Positions 43,831-51,886 of a stretch of 64,000 nt of DNA are shown here, piece by piece. Origin of the DNA: Rhizobiales bacterium Y(2018) (GTDB taxonomy: Bacteria > Pseudomonadota > Alphaproteobacteria > Rhizobiales > Aestuariivirgaceae); NCBI GenBank assembly GCA_005502925.1, contig SCPD01000002.1, positions 1-64,000 of the forward strand, given 5' to 3'. The position numbers were made by a program, and so were the translations under genes. The notes below the pieces were generated by a model that had not been told where the DNA came from, made no database searches, and worked only from the letters and a program-made list of their open reading frames with translations. Within the stretch, counting starts at the first letter, position 1, and every line of letters begins with the position of its first letter.

Positions 43831-44979
43831 ATGATCACGCGGCTTGCCATATCCGGATACCGCTCGCTGCGTGACGTCACGCTGGTGCTCGGCCGGCTGA
43901 ACATCGTCACCGGTGCGAATGGCAGCGGCAAATCGAGCCTCTATCGCGCCTTGCGGTTGTTGTCGGATGTCGCGCAAGGCCGCGTGATCGCCTCGCTCGC
44001 CGCCGAGGGGGGCCTCTCATCGACGCTTTGGGCGGGACCGGAAAAATTCAGCCGTGAGATGAAGACCGGCCGGCATCCGGTCCAGGGCACGCGCCGCGGG
44101 GGTCCGATCAGCCTCAAGCTCGGCTTCTCGTCGGAGGATTACGGCTACGCCATTGATCTCGGCCTGCCGCCGCCGACGCAATCGCGTTTCGCGCTCGATC
44201 CGGTCATCAAGGTCGAGGCGGTATGGACCGGCGAGCTGCTCGGCCGCGCCAATGTGATCGCCGAGCGCCATGGCGCGCATTCCCGCTTGCGTGAGAGCAA
44301 GTCCGGCGCGTGGCGCGATTGCGCCGAGCATCTGTCGCATTTCGATAGTGTGATGACCCATCGCGCCGATCCTCTCGATGGCTGGGAGCTGCTTCTGCTG
44401 CGCGAGCGCATGCGGCAGTGGCGCTTCTACGACAATCTGCGCACCGACCGCGAGGCGCCGGCACGCCGGCCGCAGGTCGGCACCTTGACGCCCATCCTCG
44501 CCGGAGACGGCAGTGACATCGGCGCGGCATTGCAGACGATCGTCGAGATCGGCGACCGGGATGCGCTCAAGGATGCCGTCGCCGACGCCTTCGACGGCGC
44601 CAGCCTCGATGTGAATGATCGTTTCGAGGTGGAGATGAGCCAGCACGGGCTCCTGCGCCCGCTGAACGTCGCCGAGCTCTCCGAGGGCACGCTCAGATAT
44701 ATCCTGCTGATCGCAGCACTTCTGTCACCGCGCCCGCCCGAGCTGATGATCCTCAACGAGCCGGAAGCGAGCCTGCATCCCGATCTCATCGAGCCGCTGG
44801 CGCGTCTGGTGACCAAGGCGGCCGAGCGCTGTCAGATCATTCTCGTCTCGCATTCGCCGCAGCTCGTGGCCGCGCTCGACCGGCATCCGGAAGGCTGGCT
44901 CGTTCAGCTCGAGAAGCAGCTCGGCGAGACGATCGTCATGGACCGCACCGCGCCGCCGTGGAAATGGCCGTCGCGATGA
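43831..44979 (+). CDS. AAA/ABC-type ATPase (COG4637-like predicted ATPase)
   Basis: This is a 382-residue SMC/OLD-like ATPase. Walker A GANGSGKSS lies at about residues 28-36, an ABC-like signature ELSEGTLRY near 282, and Walker B LMILNEPEASLHP near 305-317. The Walker B Asp is Asn, with the catalytic Glu kept, which is a feature I associate with this family. A conserved His (LVSHSPQL) follows. There is no nuclease (TOPRIM) domain. It overlaps a phosphatase gene by 4 nt (ATGA), so the two work as a pair. The role is unknown; relatives of this ATPase class act in DNA repair, phage defence or protein remodelling. Confidence 0.85.
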   Translation: MITRLAISGYRSLRDVTLVLGRLNIVTGANGSGKSSLYRALRLLSDVAQGRVIASLAAEGGLSSTLWAGPEKFSREMKTGRHPVQGTRRGGPISLKLGFSSEDYGYAIDLGLPPPTQSRFALDPVIKVEAVWTGELLGRANVIAERHGAHSRLRESKSGAWRDCAEHLSHFDSVMTHRADPLDGWELLLLRERMRQWRFYDNLRTDREAPARRPQVGTLTPILAGDGSDIGAALQTIVEIGDRDALKDAVADAFDGASLDVNDRFEVEMSQHGLLRPLNVAELSEGTLRYILLIAALLSPRPPELMILNEPEASLHPDLIEPLARLVTKAAERCQIILVSHSPQLVAALDRHPEGWLVQLEKQLGETIVMDRTAPPWKWPSR

Positions 44980-45299
44980 AGAACGTTCTCTTCGTCTGCA
45001 GCCAGAATCGTTTGCGCAGCCCGACCGCCGAGCAGGTCTTCTCGCGGCGCCCCGACATCGAGGTCGCCTCGGCCGGCACCAATCACGATGCCGACAATCC
45101 GCTCACCGCGGAACTTGTCGAATGGGCCGATATCATCTTCGTGATGGAGAAGACGCACCGCAACAAGCTGCAGCAGCGCTTCCGCGCGTCGCTGAAGAAG
45201 GCGCGTGTCATCTGCCTCGATATTCCGGACGAGTACGAGTTCATGGACCCGATCCTCGTCCGCCTGCTCGAGACGAAGGTGTCGCGCTATCTGCCGTGA
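44976..45299 (+). CDS. Low-molecular-weight protein tyrosine phosphatase-like protein
   Basis: This is a 107-residue protein with the P-loop CSQNRLRS (C-x5-R-S) at about residues 8-15, the nucleophile and arginine both present, and a late DIPDEYEFMDP that can supply the general acid. It is shorter than classical LMW-PTPs (about 140-155), so it belongs to the compact PTP-like subgroup. I start it at 44976 as ATGA with the ATPase stop. Substrate could be phosphotyrosine, phosphoarginine or a small molecule. No arsenate-reductase cysteine pair is apparent. Confidence 0.85.
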   Translation: MKNVLFVCSQNRLRSPTAEQVFSRRPDIEVASAGTNHDADNPLTAELVEWADIIFVMEKTHRNKLQQRFRASLKKARVICLDIPDEYEFMDPILVRLLETKVSRYLP

Positions 45300-45316
45300 A
45301 TGCTCGCTCCCATATT

Positions 45317-45413
45317 CCGTCACCCCGGCGAAGGCCGGGGTCCACTAGGCTGGCGAAGCCTCGCGGCTCAACCTATTGAATGGATCCCGGCTTTCGCCGG
45401 GATGACGATAATG
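45317..45413. repeat. Palindromic repeat pair (family E) between convergent genes
   Basis: CACCCCGGCGAAGGCCGGGGTCC and ATCCCGGCTTTCGCCGGGATGAC are two hairpins of related design that also pair partly with each other. They separate the phosphatase gene from the convergent pheT and could stop transcription from both directions. Confidence 0.75.
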
Positions 45414-45428
45414 GGCAGGCTGACGCGC

Positions 45429-47837
45429 TCAGCTCCTGAGCACGCCGCCGGTCGCCTTGTGGACCTGCGCCACGATCTTCTGCGACAGGGCCTCGATCTC
45501 TTCCTCGGTGAGCGTCTTCTCGCGCGGCTGGATCGTCACCTCGATGGCGAGCGACGCCTTGCCGGCTTCGAGAGTGCCGCCGGCGAAGCGGTCGAACACC
45601 ACGACATCGGAGACGAGCTGCTTGTCGGCGCCCTTGGCCGCCTTGACGATCTTGTCGGCCTCGATCGCTTCATCGACGACGAAGGCGAAATCGCGCTTGA
45701 GCGCCATGAGATCGGAAGCTTTCAGCGCGGCGCGGGTGCTGCTGCGCGTCTTGGTGCCCGGTATGGCGCTGAGATTGACCTCGAAGGCGACGAGCGGACC
45801 TTTCACGTCCATTTCCGCCAGGATGCGCGGATGAATCTCGCCAAAAGTCGCGAGCTTGTTCTGCGGGCCCATCTGGATCGTGCCGGAACGGCCGGGATGA
45901 TACCAGGAGGGCGCTTCCGCCACGACCTGCATGGTCGCAACCTGCGCACCTGCCGCCTCGAGCACCGCCAGCGCATCGGCCTTGGCGGTGAACACATCGA
46001 CGGCGCGCTGGCCGCCTTGCCAGTTGCGCGGCACGGCATCGCCGCGCCGCGTGCCGGCAGCGCGCAGCGTTTCGTCCTCGGGCTTGTCGCCGGCATAGGC
46101 CTGGCCCACTTCGAACAGCGCCACGTCCTGGAAGCCGCGCGCCATGTTGCGACCCGTCGCGGCGATGAGATTGGCGAGCAGCGACGGCCGCATGTCGGAA
46201 AGCTCCGACGAGATCGGATTGGCGAGCACCAGGTCGCGGTTGCGCTGACCGTTGTTGAAGAGACGCGCATGCGCCTCGGGCAGGAACGACCAGGTGACGG
46301 CCTCGTTGAGGCCGCGGGTGGCGAGCGTGCGCCTTGCAGCGATCATGCGCCGCTGCAGCGGGCTCAGCACCGGCTTGGCGATCGGCGAGAGCCTGGGCAT
46401 CGCGGCGAAGGGCACATTGTCGAGCCCATAGATGCGGCAGACTTCCTCGACGAGGTCGGCCTCGCCATGGACATCGGGCCGCCAGGACGGCACGGCGCAG
46501 GAAAGCCCGTCCGGCTTTTCCGTCACTTCGAAGCCGAGCGCGGTCAGTATCTCCTTCTGCTGCGCTTCCGAAACCTCGACGCCGCCGAGATTGGCGACGC
46601 GCCGGCGCCGCAAGAGATAGCTGCGCTGGGTGTCGGGCACATGGCCGGCGACGACGAGCTCGGAGGGTTCACCGCCGCACAGCTGGAGGATCATCTCGGT
46701 GCCGAGCTCGGCGCCCGTCTGGGTGAAGGCGGCATCGACGCCCCGCTCGAAACGATAGCGCGCATCGGAAAGCAGGCCGAGCTTGCGCCCGGTCGCCGCG
46801 GTGCGCAGCGGATCGAAATAGGCGGCCTCCAGGAAGACATTGACGGTCTTCTCCGACACGCCCGATTCCTCGCCGCCCATGATGCCGCCCAACGCCTCGG
46901 GGCGGCGCTCATCGGCGATGACCGTCATATTGGCGTCGAGCCAATAGGTCTTGCCGTCGAGCGCCCTCAGATACTCGCCACGCTTGGCGAGCCTGGCATG
47001 CAAAGAGCCTTTGATCTTGTCGGCATCGAACACATGCAGCGGCCGGCCATAGGCGAAGGTGATGTAGTTGGTGATGTCGACCAGGGCCGAGATCGGCCGG
47101 AGACCGATCGCCCTCAGCCGGTTCTGCAGCCATTTGGGCGACGGGCCGTTCTTGACGTCCTTGATATAGCGCCCGACGAAAAGCGGGCAGGGGCTGACAT
47201 CGCCGCCGTCGAAGATCAAAGACACGCCGATCGGCGACTTGAACTTGCCGGCGATGGAGGGAATTTTGATCGGCTTCAGCGTGCCGAGGCCCTTGGCGGC
47301 GAGATCGCGCGCGATGCCGTGGATGCCGAGCGCATCCGGGCGGTTCGGCGTGACCTTGATATAGATCATCGGATCGGCGAGGCCCAAGGCTTCCGCCGCC
47401 GATGAACCGATCGGCGCCGTCTTGTCGAGCTCGATGATGCCGTCATGTTCATCCGAAAGTTCGAGCTCGCGCTCGGAGACCAGCATGCCGTTCGATTCGA
47501 CGCCGCGGATGACGCCCTTTTCGAGCGTGATCTTGGTGCCTGGGATATAGGCGCCGGGCGGCGCGAAGATCGCCTTCATGCCGGTCTTGGCATTGGGCGC
47601 GCCGCACACGACCTGGACCATGCCGGAACGGGTCAGGACATCGCAGACGCGCAGGCGGTCGGCATTGGGATGCGGGCGGGCTTCTTTCACATAAGCGACG
47701 GTGAAGGGGGCGAGCCCCTTCGACTTGTCCTCGACCGCTTCGACTTCGAGGCCGACGCCGATCAGGCCTTCGACGATCTGGTCGAGCGTGGCCTCGGTGT
47801 CGAGATGATCCTTGAGCCAGGAGAGGGTGAATTTCAT
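45429..47837 (-). CDS. pheT: Phenylalanine-tRNA ligase beta subunit
   Basis: This is the beta subunit that, with PheS, charges tRNA-Phe. The 802-residue length is normal. The N-terminal EMAP/tRNA-binding domain (about 40-150, with VVCGAPNAKTGM), the B3/B4 editing region (about 215-390), the B5 domain, the catalytic-like core and the C-terminal anticodon-binding FDX-ACB domain (about 708-800) follow in the standard order. Start and pheS stop overlap by one base (TGATG). Transcription probably runs from pheS or from further upstream. Confidence 0.97.
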   Translation of the reverse strand: MKFTLSWLKDHLDTEATLDQIVEGLIGVGLEVEAVEDKSKGLAPFTVAYVKEARPHPNADRLRVCDVLTRSGMVQVVCGAPNAKTGMKAIFAPPGAYIPGTKITLEKGVIRGVESNGMLVSERELELSDEHDGIIELDKTAPIGSSAAEALGLADPMIYIKVTPNRPDALGIHGIARDLAAKGLGTLKPIKIPSIAGKFKSPIGVSLIFDGGDVSPCPLFVGRYIKDVKNGPSPKWLQNRLRAIGLRPISALVDITNYITFAYGRPLHVFDADKIKGSLHARLAKRGEYLRALDGKTYWLDANMTVIADERRPEALGGIMGGEESGVSEKTVNVFLEAAYFDPLRTAATGRKLGLLSDARYRFERGVDAAFTQTGAELGTEMILQLCGGEPSELVVAGHVPDTQRSYLLRRRRVANLGGVEVSEAQQKEILTALGFEVTEKPDGLSCAVPSWRPDVHGEADLVEEVCRIYGLDNVPFAAMPRLSPIAKPVLSPLQRRMIAARRTLATRGLNEAVTWSFLPEAHARLFNNGQRNRDLVLANPISSELSDMRPSLLANLIAATGRNMARGFQDVALFEVGQAYAGDKPEDETLRAAGTRRGDAVPRNWQGGQRAVDVFTAKADALAVLEAAGAQVATMQVVAEAPSWYHPGRSGTIQMGPQNKLATFGEIHPRILAEMDVKGPLVAFEVNLSAIPGTKTRSSTRAALKASDLMALKRDFAFVVDEAIEADKIVKAAKGADKQLVSDVVVFDRFAGGTLEAGKASLAIEVTIQPREKTLTEEEIEALSQKIVAQVHKATGGVLRS

Positions 47838-48907
47838 CAGGAGAGCCCTCCGGCGAGAGTGGGAACTTGGAGCGAGCGGAAGCCGTAATGGCGCAGCCAG
47901 CGCAGATCGGCCTCGAAGAAGGCGCGCAGATCGGGGATGCCATATTTGAGCATGGCGATGCGATCGAGGCCCATGCCGAAGGCCCAGCCCTGATAACGCT
48001 CTGGGTCGAGGCCGCCGGCCTTGATGACGCTCGGATGCACCATGCCGCTGCCGAGGATCTCAAGCCAGGACGAGCCTTCGCCGATCTTCACCTGGCCGCC
48101 TTCCCACGAGCAGTTGATGTCGATTTCCATCGACGGCTCGGTGAACGGGAAATGCGAGGCGCGGAAGCGCATCTTGACGTCGTCGATCTCGAAGAACGCC
48201 TTGCAGAATTCGGCCAGCGCCCATTTGAGGTGACCGAGATGCGTCTCCTCGTCGATGACGAGGCCCTCGATCTGGTGGAACATCGGCGTATGCGTCTGGT
48301 CCGAATCCGAGCGGAAGGTGCGCCCCGGCGCAATGATGCGGATCGGCGGCTTGCTTTCCAGCATCGAGCGGATCTGCACCGGCGAAGTGTGGGTGCGCAG
48401 CAACATGCGCGACCCGTCGGCCTTGGGCTGCAGATAGAAGGTGTCGTGCTCCTGGCGCGCCGGATGCTCGGGCGGAATGTTGAGCGCGGTGAAATTGTAG
48501 AAATCATTCTCGATATGGGGGCCTTCGGCGACGGAGAAGCCGAGATCGCCCCAGATCTGCACTACTTCTTCCCACACCTGGCTCACCGGATGGATCGAGC
48601 CCTGCGCCTCGGGACGCGCCGGCAGCGTGACGTCGACCTTTTCGGTGACGAGCCGGGCTTCCAGCGTCTTGGCCTGGAGCGCTGACTTGCGCGCCGAGAG
48701 CGCCTCGGTGATCTTGTCCTTGAGCGCGTTGAGTTCGGCGCCCGCTGCTTTACGCTCTTCCGGCGCCATGCCGCCCAGCGTCTTCATGCGCTCGGAAATG
48801 GCGCCCTTCTTGCCCAGCGCCGAAACGCGCAAGGATTCGAGCTCGGTTTCGTCCGCGGCGCTGGTGATGCCGTCGATCAGCGTTTGTTCGAGGTTTTGCA
48901 GACTCAT
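47837..48907 (-). CDS. pheS: Phenylalanine-tRNA ligase alpha subunit
   Basis: This is the catalytic alpha subunit of phenylalanyl-tRNA synthetase, 356 residues. An N-terminal coiled coil (1-90) is followed by the class II core: motif 1 around [22 protein letters not shown], motif 2 with [12 protein letters not shown] and [19 protein letters not shown], and motif 3 ending [18 protein letters not shown] (about 315-332). The start follows a terminator-like hairpin that separates it from rplT, which suggests separate or attenuated expression. Confidence 0.97.
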   Translation of the reverse strand: MSLQNLEQTLIDGITSAADETELESLRVSALGKKGAISERMKTLGGMAPEERKAAGAELNALKDKITEALSARKSALQAKTLEARLVTEKVDVTLPARPEAQGSIHPVSQVWEEVVQIWGDLGFSVAEGPHIENDFYNFTALNIPPEHPARQEHDTFYLQPKADGSRMLLRTHTSPVQIRSMLESKPPIRIIAPGRTFRSDSDQTHTPMFHQIEGLVIDEETHLGHLKWALAEFCKAFFEIDDVKMRFRASHFPFTEPSMEIDINCSWEGGQVKIGEGSSWLEILGSGMVHPSVIKAGGLDPERYQGWAFGMGLDRIAMLKYGIPDLRAFFEADLRWLRHYGFRSLQVPTLAGGLS

Positions 48908-48925
48908 CTTTTGGGTCTTTCAACG

Positions 48926-48975
48926 AAAAAGGCCGGGCCGATGACGCTTCGTGAAGCGCCAGCGAAAGCCCGGCC
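48926..48975 (-). terminator. Terminator/attenuator hairpin between rplT and pheS
   Basis: On the minus strand GGCCGGGC (48975-48968) pairs with GCCCGGCC (48938-48931) and is followed by five T residues (48930-48926). The loop contains a second small hairpin (GGCGCTTC / GAAGCGTC). It sits about 30 nt before the pheS start and may end the rpmI-rplT transcript or attenuate pheST. Confidence 0.8.
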
Positions 48976-48999
48976 CGAACCGATGGATGCTGACGAGGC

Positions 49000-49353
49000 T
49001 CAGAGAGCCGCTTTCGCCTTGTCGACGAGAGCAGCGAAAGCCTGAGGCTCGTGCACGGCGAGATCAGCCAGAACCTTGCGGTCGATCTCGATACCGGCCT
49101 TGCCGAGCCCGTTGATAAATCGGCCGTAGGTGAGGCCGAGTTCGCGGCTCGCCGCATTGATGCGCTGGATCCACAGAGCGCGGAAATTGCGCTTCTTGGT
49201 GCGCCGGTCGCGATATTGATACTGTTGCGCCTTCTCCACCGCCTGCACGGCGACGCGGAAGATGTTCTTGCGGCGGCTGAAATAGCCGGCGGCGCTCTTG
49301 ATGACTTTCTTGTGGGCGGCTCTGGCCGTTACACCACGCTTGACGCGGGACAT
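49000..49353 (-). CDS. rplT: 50S ribosomal protein L20
   Basis: This is the 117-residue ribosomal protein L20, an early assembly protein of the 50S subunit. It is highly basic, with the family start [18 protein letters not shown] and the segment [19 protein letters not shown] (about 50-68). It follows rpmI by 21 nt. In other bacteria L20 represses translation of this operon; whether the leader hairpin upstream of rpmI mediates it here is open. Confidence 0.97.
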   Translation of the reverse strand: MSRVKRGVTARAAHKKVIKSAAGYFSRRKNIFRVAVQAVEKAQQYQYRDRRTKKRNFRALWIQRINAASRELGLTYGRFINGLGKAGIEIDRKVLADLAVHEPQAFAALVDKAKAAL

Positions 49354-49374
49354 GTCTTAACTCCTTGCAGCAGC

Positions 49375-49575
49375 TTAGCGGGCATAAGGCATATGAATCT
49401 TGACCAAGCGCTCATCGCCCTCGGCCAGAATCATGGAGCCCCGCTGGTTACGGATCTGCTTGTTGCTGCGCTTGATCATGCCGTGGCGCTTGCCGGCCTG
49501 GCCGGCTTTGATGCGGCCGTTCGCCGTGACCTTGAATCGCTTCTTGGCCGACGACTTCGTCTTCATTTTGGGCAT
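49375..49575 (-). CDS. rpmI: 50S ribosomal protein L35
   Basis: This is the 66-residue ribosomal protein L35, starting [20 protein letters not shown]. The start at 49575 has AAAGGATAG upstream; an in-frame extension to 49680 would run through the leader hairpin and is not real. It is the first gene of rpmI-rplT. Confidence 0.96.
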   Translation of the reverse strand: MPKMKTKSSAKKRFKVTANGRIKAGQAGKRHGMIKRSNKQIRNQRGSMILAEGDERLVKIHMPYAR

Positions 49576-49598
49576 TTCGCTATCCTTTCGGTGCACAA

Positions 49599-49638
49599 TA
49601 AAAGACCGCCCTGGCATGCCCTTTACAGGCCAGGCGGT
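49599..49638 (-). promoter_or_regulatory. Leader hairpin upstream of rpmI (possible ribosomal-protein leader)
   Basis: On the minus strand ACCGCCTGGC (49638-49629) pairs with GCCAGGGCGGT (49615-49605), with one bulged G, followed by CTTTTATT. The structure lies in the short 5' leader of rpmI-rplT, about 30 nt from the start codon. It looks like a leaky terminator or an autoregulatory binding site. Confidence 0.6.
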
Positions 49639-49651
49639 TTGAACGGGCCGG

Positions 49652-49680
49652 GTTATGGCGGAAGCCCAAGGAAAATGCAA
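49652..49680 (-). promoter_or_regulatory. Probable promoter of rpmI-rplT
   Basis: TTGCAT (49680-49675) and CATAAC (49657-49652) are spaced 17 nt apart on the minus strand, ahead of the leader hairpin and rpmI. Each box departs from the consensus by a few bases. Confidence 0.5.
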
Positions 49681-49770
49681 GCGGACTGCTGATATGACCT
49701 AACGGCATGGCTTGCCGTAGTGAGCCCGCCGGCCCCACATTCGGGAACCATCATAGGCAAGGGAGGCCCC

Positions 49771-50472
49771 ATGTCCAAGCTCCGCTTCACCACCGCCCTC
49801 ATCATCGGCTCAGGCGCGGGTCTGAGCGCATCCCTGGCCCGGCTCCTGGCCGAGCAGGGGCTGAAAGTGGGTCTCGCCGCCCGCAATCCCCAGAAGCTGG
49901 CGAGCCTTGCCGCCCAGACCCGGGCGAAAACTTTCGCCTGCGACGCCGCCGATCCGGCCCAGGTCGAAGCCCTGTTCGCCGATGTCGACAAGGCCCTGGG
50001 CCCCCCGGATGTGGTCATCTACAACGCTTCCGGCCGGCTGCGCGGCCCCCTGGTCGATCTCGATCCCGAGGACGTGGCCGAAGCCATCGCCGTCACCGCC
50101 TATGGTGGTTTCCTGGTCGGCCAGCAGGCGGCCCGGCGCATGGTGAAGCAGGGCTCCGGCGCCATCCTGTTCACCGGAGCCACCGCCAGCATCAAGGGCT
50201 ATCCGCTCTCCGCCCCCTTCGCGATGGGTAAATTCGCCCTTCGCGGCCTCGCCCAAAGCATGGCGCGGGAACTGGGACCGCAGGGCATCCATGTCGCCCA
50301 TTTCGTCATCGACGGCGCCATCCGCAATCCCGGCCGCAGCGAGCCCGCCGACAAGCCCGACAGCATGCTCGATCCCGACGCCATCGCGCGCTCCTATCTC
50401 GACATCCTGATGCAGCCCAGAAGCGCCTGGAGCTGGGAACTCGAGGTCCGTCCGTGGGTGGAGAAGTTTTAA
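49771..50472 (+). CDS. SDR-fold oxidoreductase-like protein with Phe in place of the catalytic Tyr
   Basis: This is a 233-residue SDR protein. The cofactor site (ALIIGSGAGLSASLARLL, about 9-26) and the NAS motif (YNASGRL) are present, but the usual YxxxK reads FAMGK (about 152-156), so the catalytic tyrosine is missing while the lysine is kept. The family version with FxxxK occurs elsewhere in proteobacteria, as I recall. It either uses another residue, has lost activity or binds a ligand. The ATG at 49771 has GGGAGG upstream. It converges with the WYL regulator, whose stop follows after 1 nt. Confidence 0.82.
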   Translation: MSKLRFTTALIIGSGAGLSASLARLLAEQGLKVGLAARNPQKLASLAAQTRAKTFACDAADPAQVEALFADVDKALGPPDVVIYNASGRLRGPLVDLDPEDVAEAIAVTAYGGFLVGQQAARRMVKQGSGAILFTGATASIKGYPLSAPFAMGKFALRGLAQSMARELGPQGIHVAHFVIDGAIRNPGRSEPADKPDSMLDPDAIARSYLDILMQPRSAWSWELEVRPWVEKF

Positions 50473-50473
50473 G

Positions 50474-51166
50474 TCACTCCGCCGGTTTGGTCTTCCACCC
50501 CGACATCCACAAGTCGCGCAGCCTGTCGCCCTCATTGCGGAAGTGCTCGCCCGTCGCCGTGCAGCCTTGCGTACGGTCGAGGCGAAAATTGCGGATCGCT
50601 TTGCGCAATTCGCACCAGGCGACGATCATCGCCGCATCGAGATAATAGATGAGCGCCAAAGGCCGGATGACGCGCCTCGTGAGTTTGCCCTGCTCGTCGC
50701 GATAGGCGAGCTCGAGTTTCTCCTCCTCGCGGATCGCCCGCCGCAGCAGCGTGAAATCGACATTGGCGGGCTGGGGTGCGATCGGCCCCCATGCATGCAG
50801 CGCGCCCGCCGACACCAGCTGGCGCAAGGGAGCAGGCACCGCCGCGGCGATCTTCTGCTTCACCTTCTTCGCCGCCGCCGTTAGCTCCTTGTCGCCGGTG
50901 CGCTCGATGAGCGCCAGTCCCAGCACCACCGCCTCGGTCTCCTCGATGGTGAACATCAAGGGCGGCAGGTCGAAGCCCGGGCGGATGATGTAGCCGATGC
51001 CGCGCTCGCCATCGATCGGCACCCGCATCGCCTGGAGTGCTGCAATGTCGCGATAGATCGAGCGCACCGTGACCTCGAGCCGCTCGGCGATCACCGCCGC
51101 CGTCACCGGCCGTTTCGCCACCCGGAGGATCTGGATGATCTCAAAGAGCCTCGATGCCTTCCGCAT
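50474..51166 (-). CDS. WYL-domain transcriptional regulator (YafY-like)
   Basis: This is a 230-residue regulator with an N-terminal HTH_11 domain (SRLFEIIQILRVAKRPVTAAVIAERLEVTVRSIYRDIAALQ, about 5-45) and a C-terminal WYL-type domain (ALIYYLDAAMIVAWCELRKAIRNFRLDR, about 170-200), in which WCELRKAIRNFRLDR matches the WYL family end. Such proteins sense nucleotides or small ligands. It diverges from a LysE-type exporter gene 84 bp away and may control it. Confidence 0.87.
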   Translation of the reverse strand: MRKASRLFEIIQILRVAKRPVTAAVIAERLEVTVRSIYRDIAALQAMRVPIDGERGIGYIIRPGFDLPPLMFTIEETEAVVLGLALIERTGDKELTAAAKKVKQKIAAAVPAPLRQLVSAGALHAWGPIAPQPANVDFTLLRRAIREEEKLELAYRDEQGKLTRRVIRPLALIYYLDAAMIVAWCELRKAIRNFRLDRTQGCTATGEHFRNEGDRLRDLWMSGWKTKPAE

Positions 51167-51250
51167 GGTCCTTCATCACAACTGACACAGCCCTGGCCAT
51201 TGGCCGGTCTTATAGCGCGTCGTCAACCCGATGAGAAACGGTGGACTCCC

Positions 51251-51883
51251 ATGACCTATCCCGAAGCCCTGTGGATCTTCTTCATCCTGCTCGCCGGCAT
51301 CATCATCGTGCCGGGCATGGACATGATCTATGTGATGGCCAATGCATTGACCGGCGGCCGCAAGGCCGGCCTCACCGCCACCTTCGGCATCATGGCCGGC
51401 GGCGCCTTCCACACCGCTTTCGGCGTTTTCGCGGTCGTCGGCATGAGCCAGCTGGTGCCGCAGATCTATGCCCCGATGCTGATCGCCGGCGCGCTTTATA
51501 TGATCTGGATCGGCGTGACCCTGGCCCGCAGCAGCATCGTGATGGGGAAGGTCGACGGCAGCAGCGCGCGCTCGCTGCTGCCCATCTTCGCCCAGGCCGT
51601 CGTCACCTGCATCCTCAATCCCAAGGCCTGGCTGTTCGTGCTCGCCGTCTATCCGCAATTCATCAGGCCGGCCTTCGGCCCGCTGTGGTCGCAGGCGCTG
51701 GTGATCGGCATCATGGTGGCGGCGGTGCAGTTCGCCGTCTATGGCGGCCTGGGCCTCATGGCGGCCGCCGGGCGCAATGCGATGGCCGGCAGCCCGGCAT
51801 TCACCATCTGGTCGGGCCGCATTGCCGGGCTGCTTCTGATCGCCGCCGCGCTTTTCACTTTGTGGCGCGGTTTCAATCTGTGA
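51251..51883 (+). CDS. LysE/RhtB-family exporter
   Basis: This is a 210-residue inner-membrane exporter with about six spans. Its N-terminus LWIFFILLAGIIIVPGMDMIYVM and the loop GGRKAGLTATFGIMAGGAFH (about 33-52) are typical of LysE/RhtB amino-acid exporters; the PNPK-like segment ILNPKAWLFVLAVYPQFI is also present. The ATG at 51251 is chosen because the longer frame lacks a ribosome site. The substrate is probably an amino acid or a related metabolite, not fixed by sequence. Confidence 0.87.
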   Translation: MTYPEALWIFFILLAGIIIVPGMDMIYVMANALTGGRKAGLTATFGIMAGGAFHTAFGVFAVVGMSQLVPQIYAPMLIAGALYMIWIGVTLARSSIVMGKVDGSSARSLLPIFAQAVVTCILNPKAWLFVLAVYPQFIRPAFGPLWSQALVIGIMVAAVQFAVYGGLGLMAAAGRNAMAGSPAFTIWSGRIAGLLLIAAALFTLWRGFNL

Positions 51884-51886
51884 GCG

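Noticed and set aside
45300-47405. 701-codon open frame on the plus strand
   Set aside because: It is antisense to pheT, begins inside the family E repeat and shows no domain.
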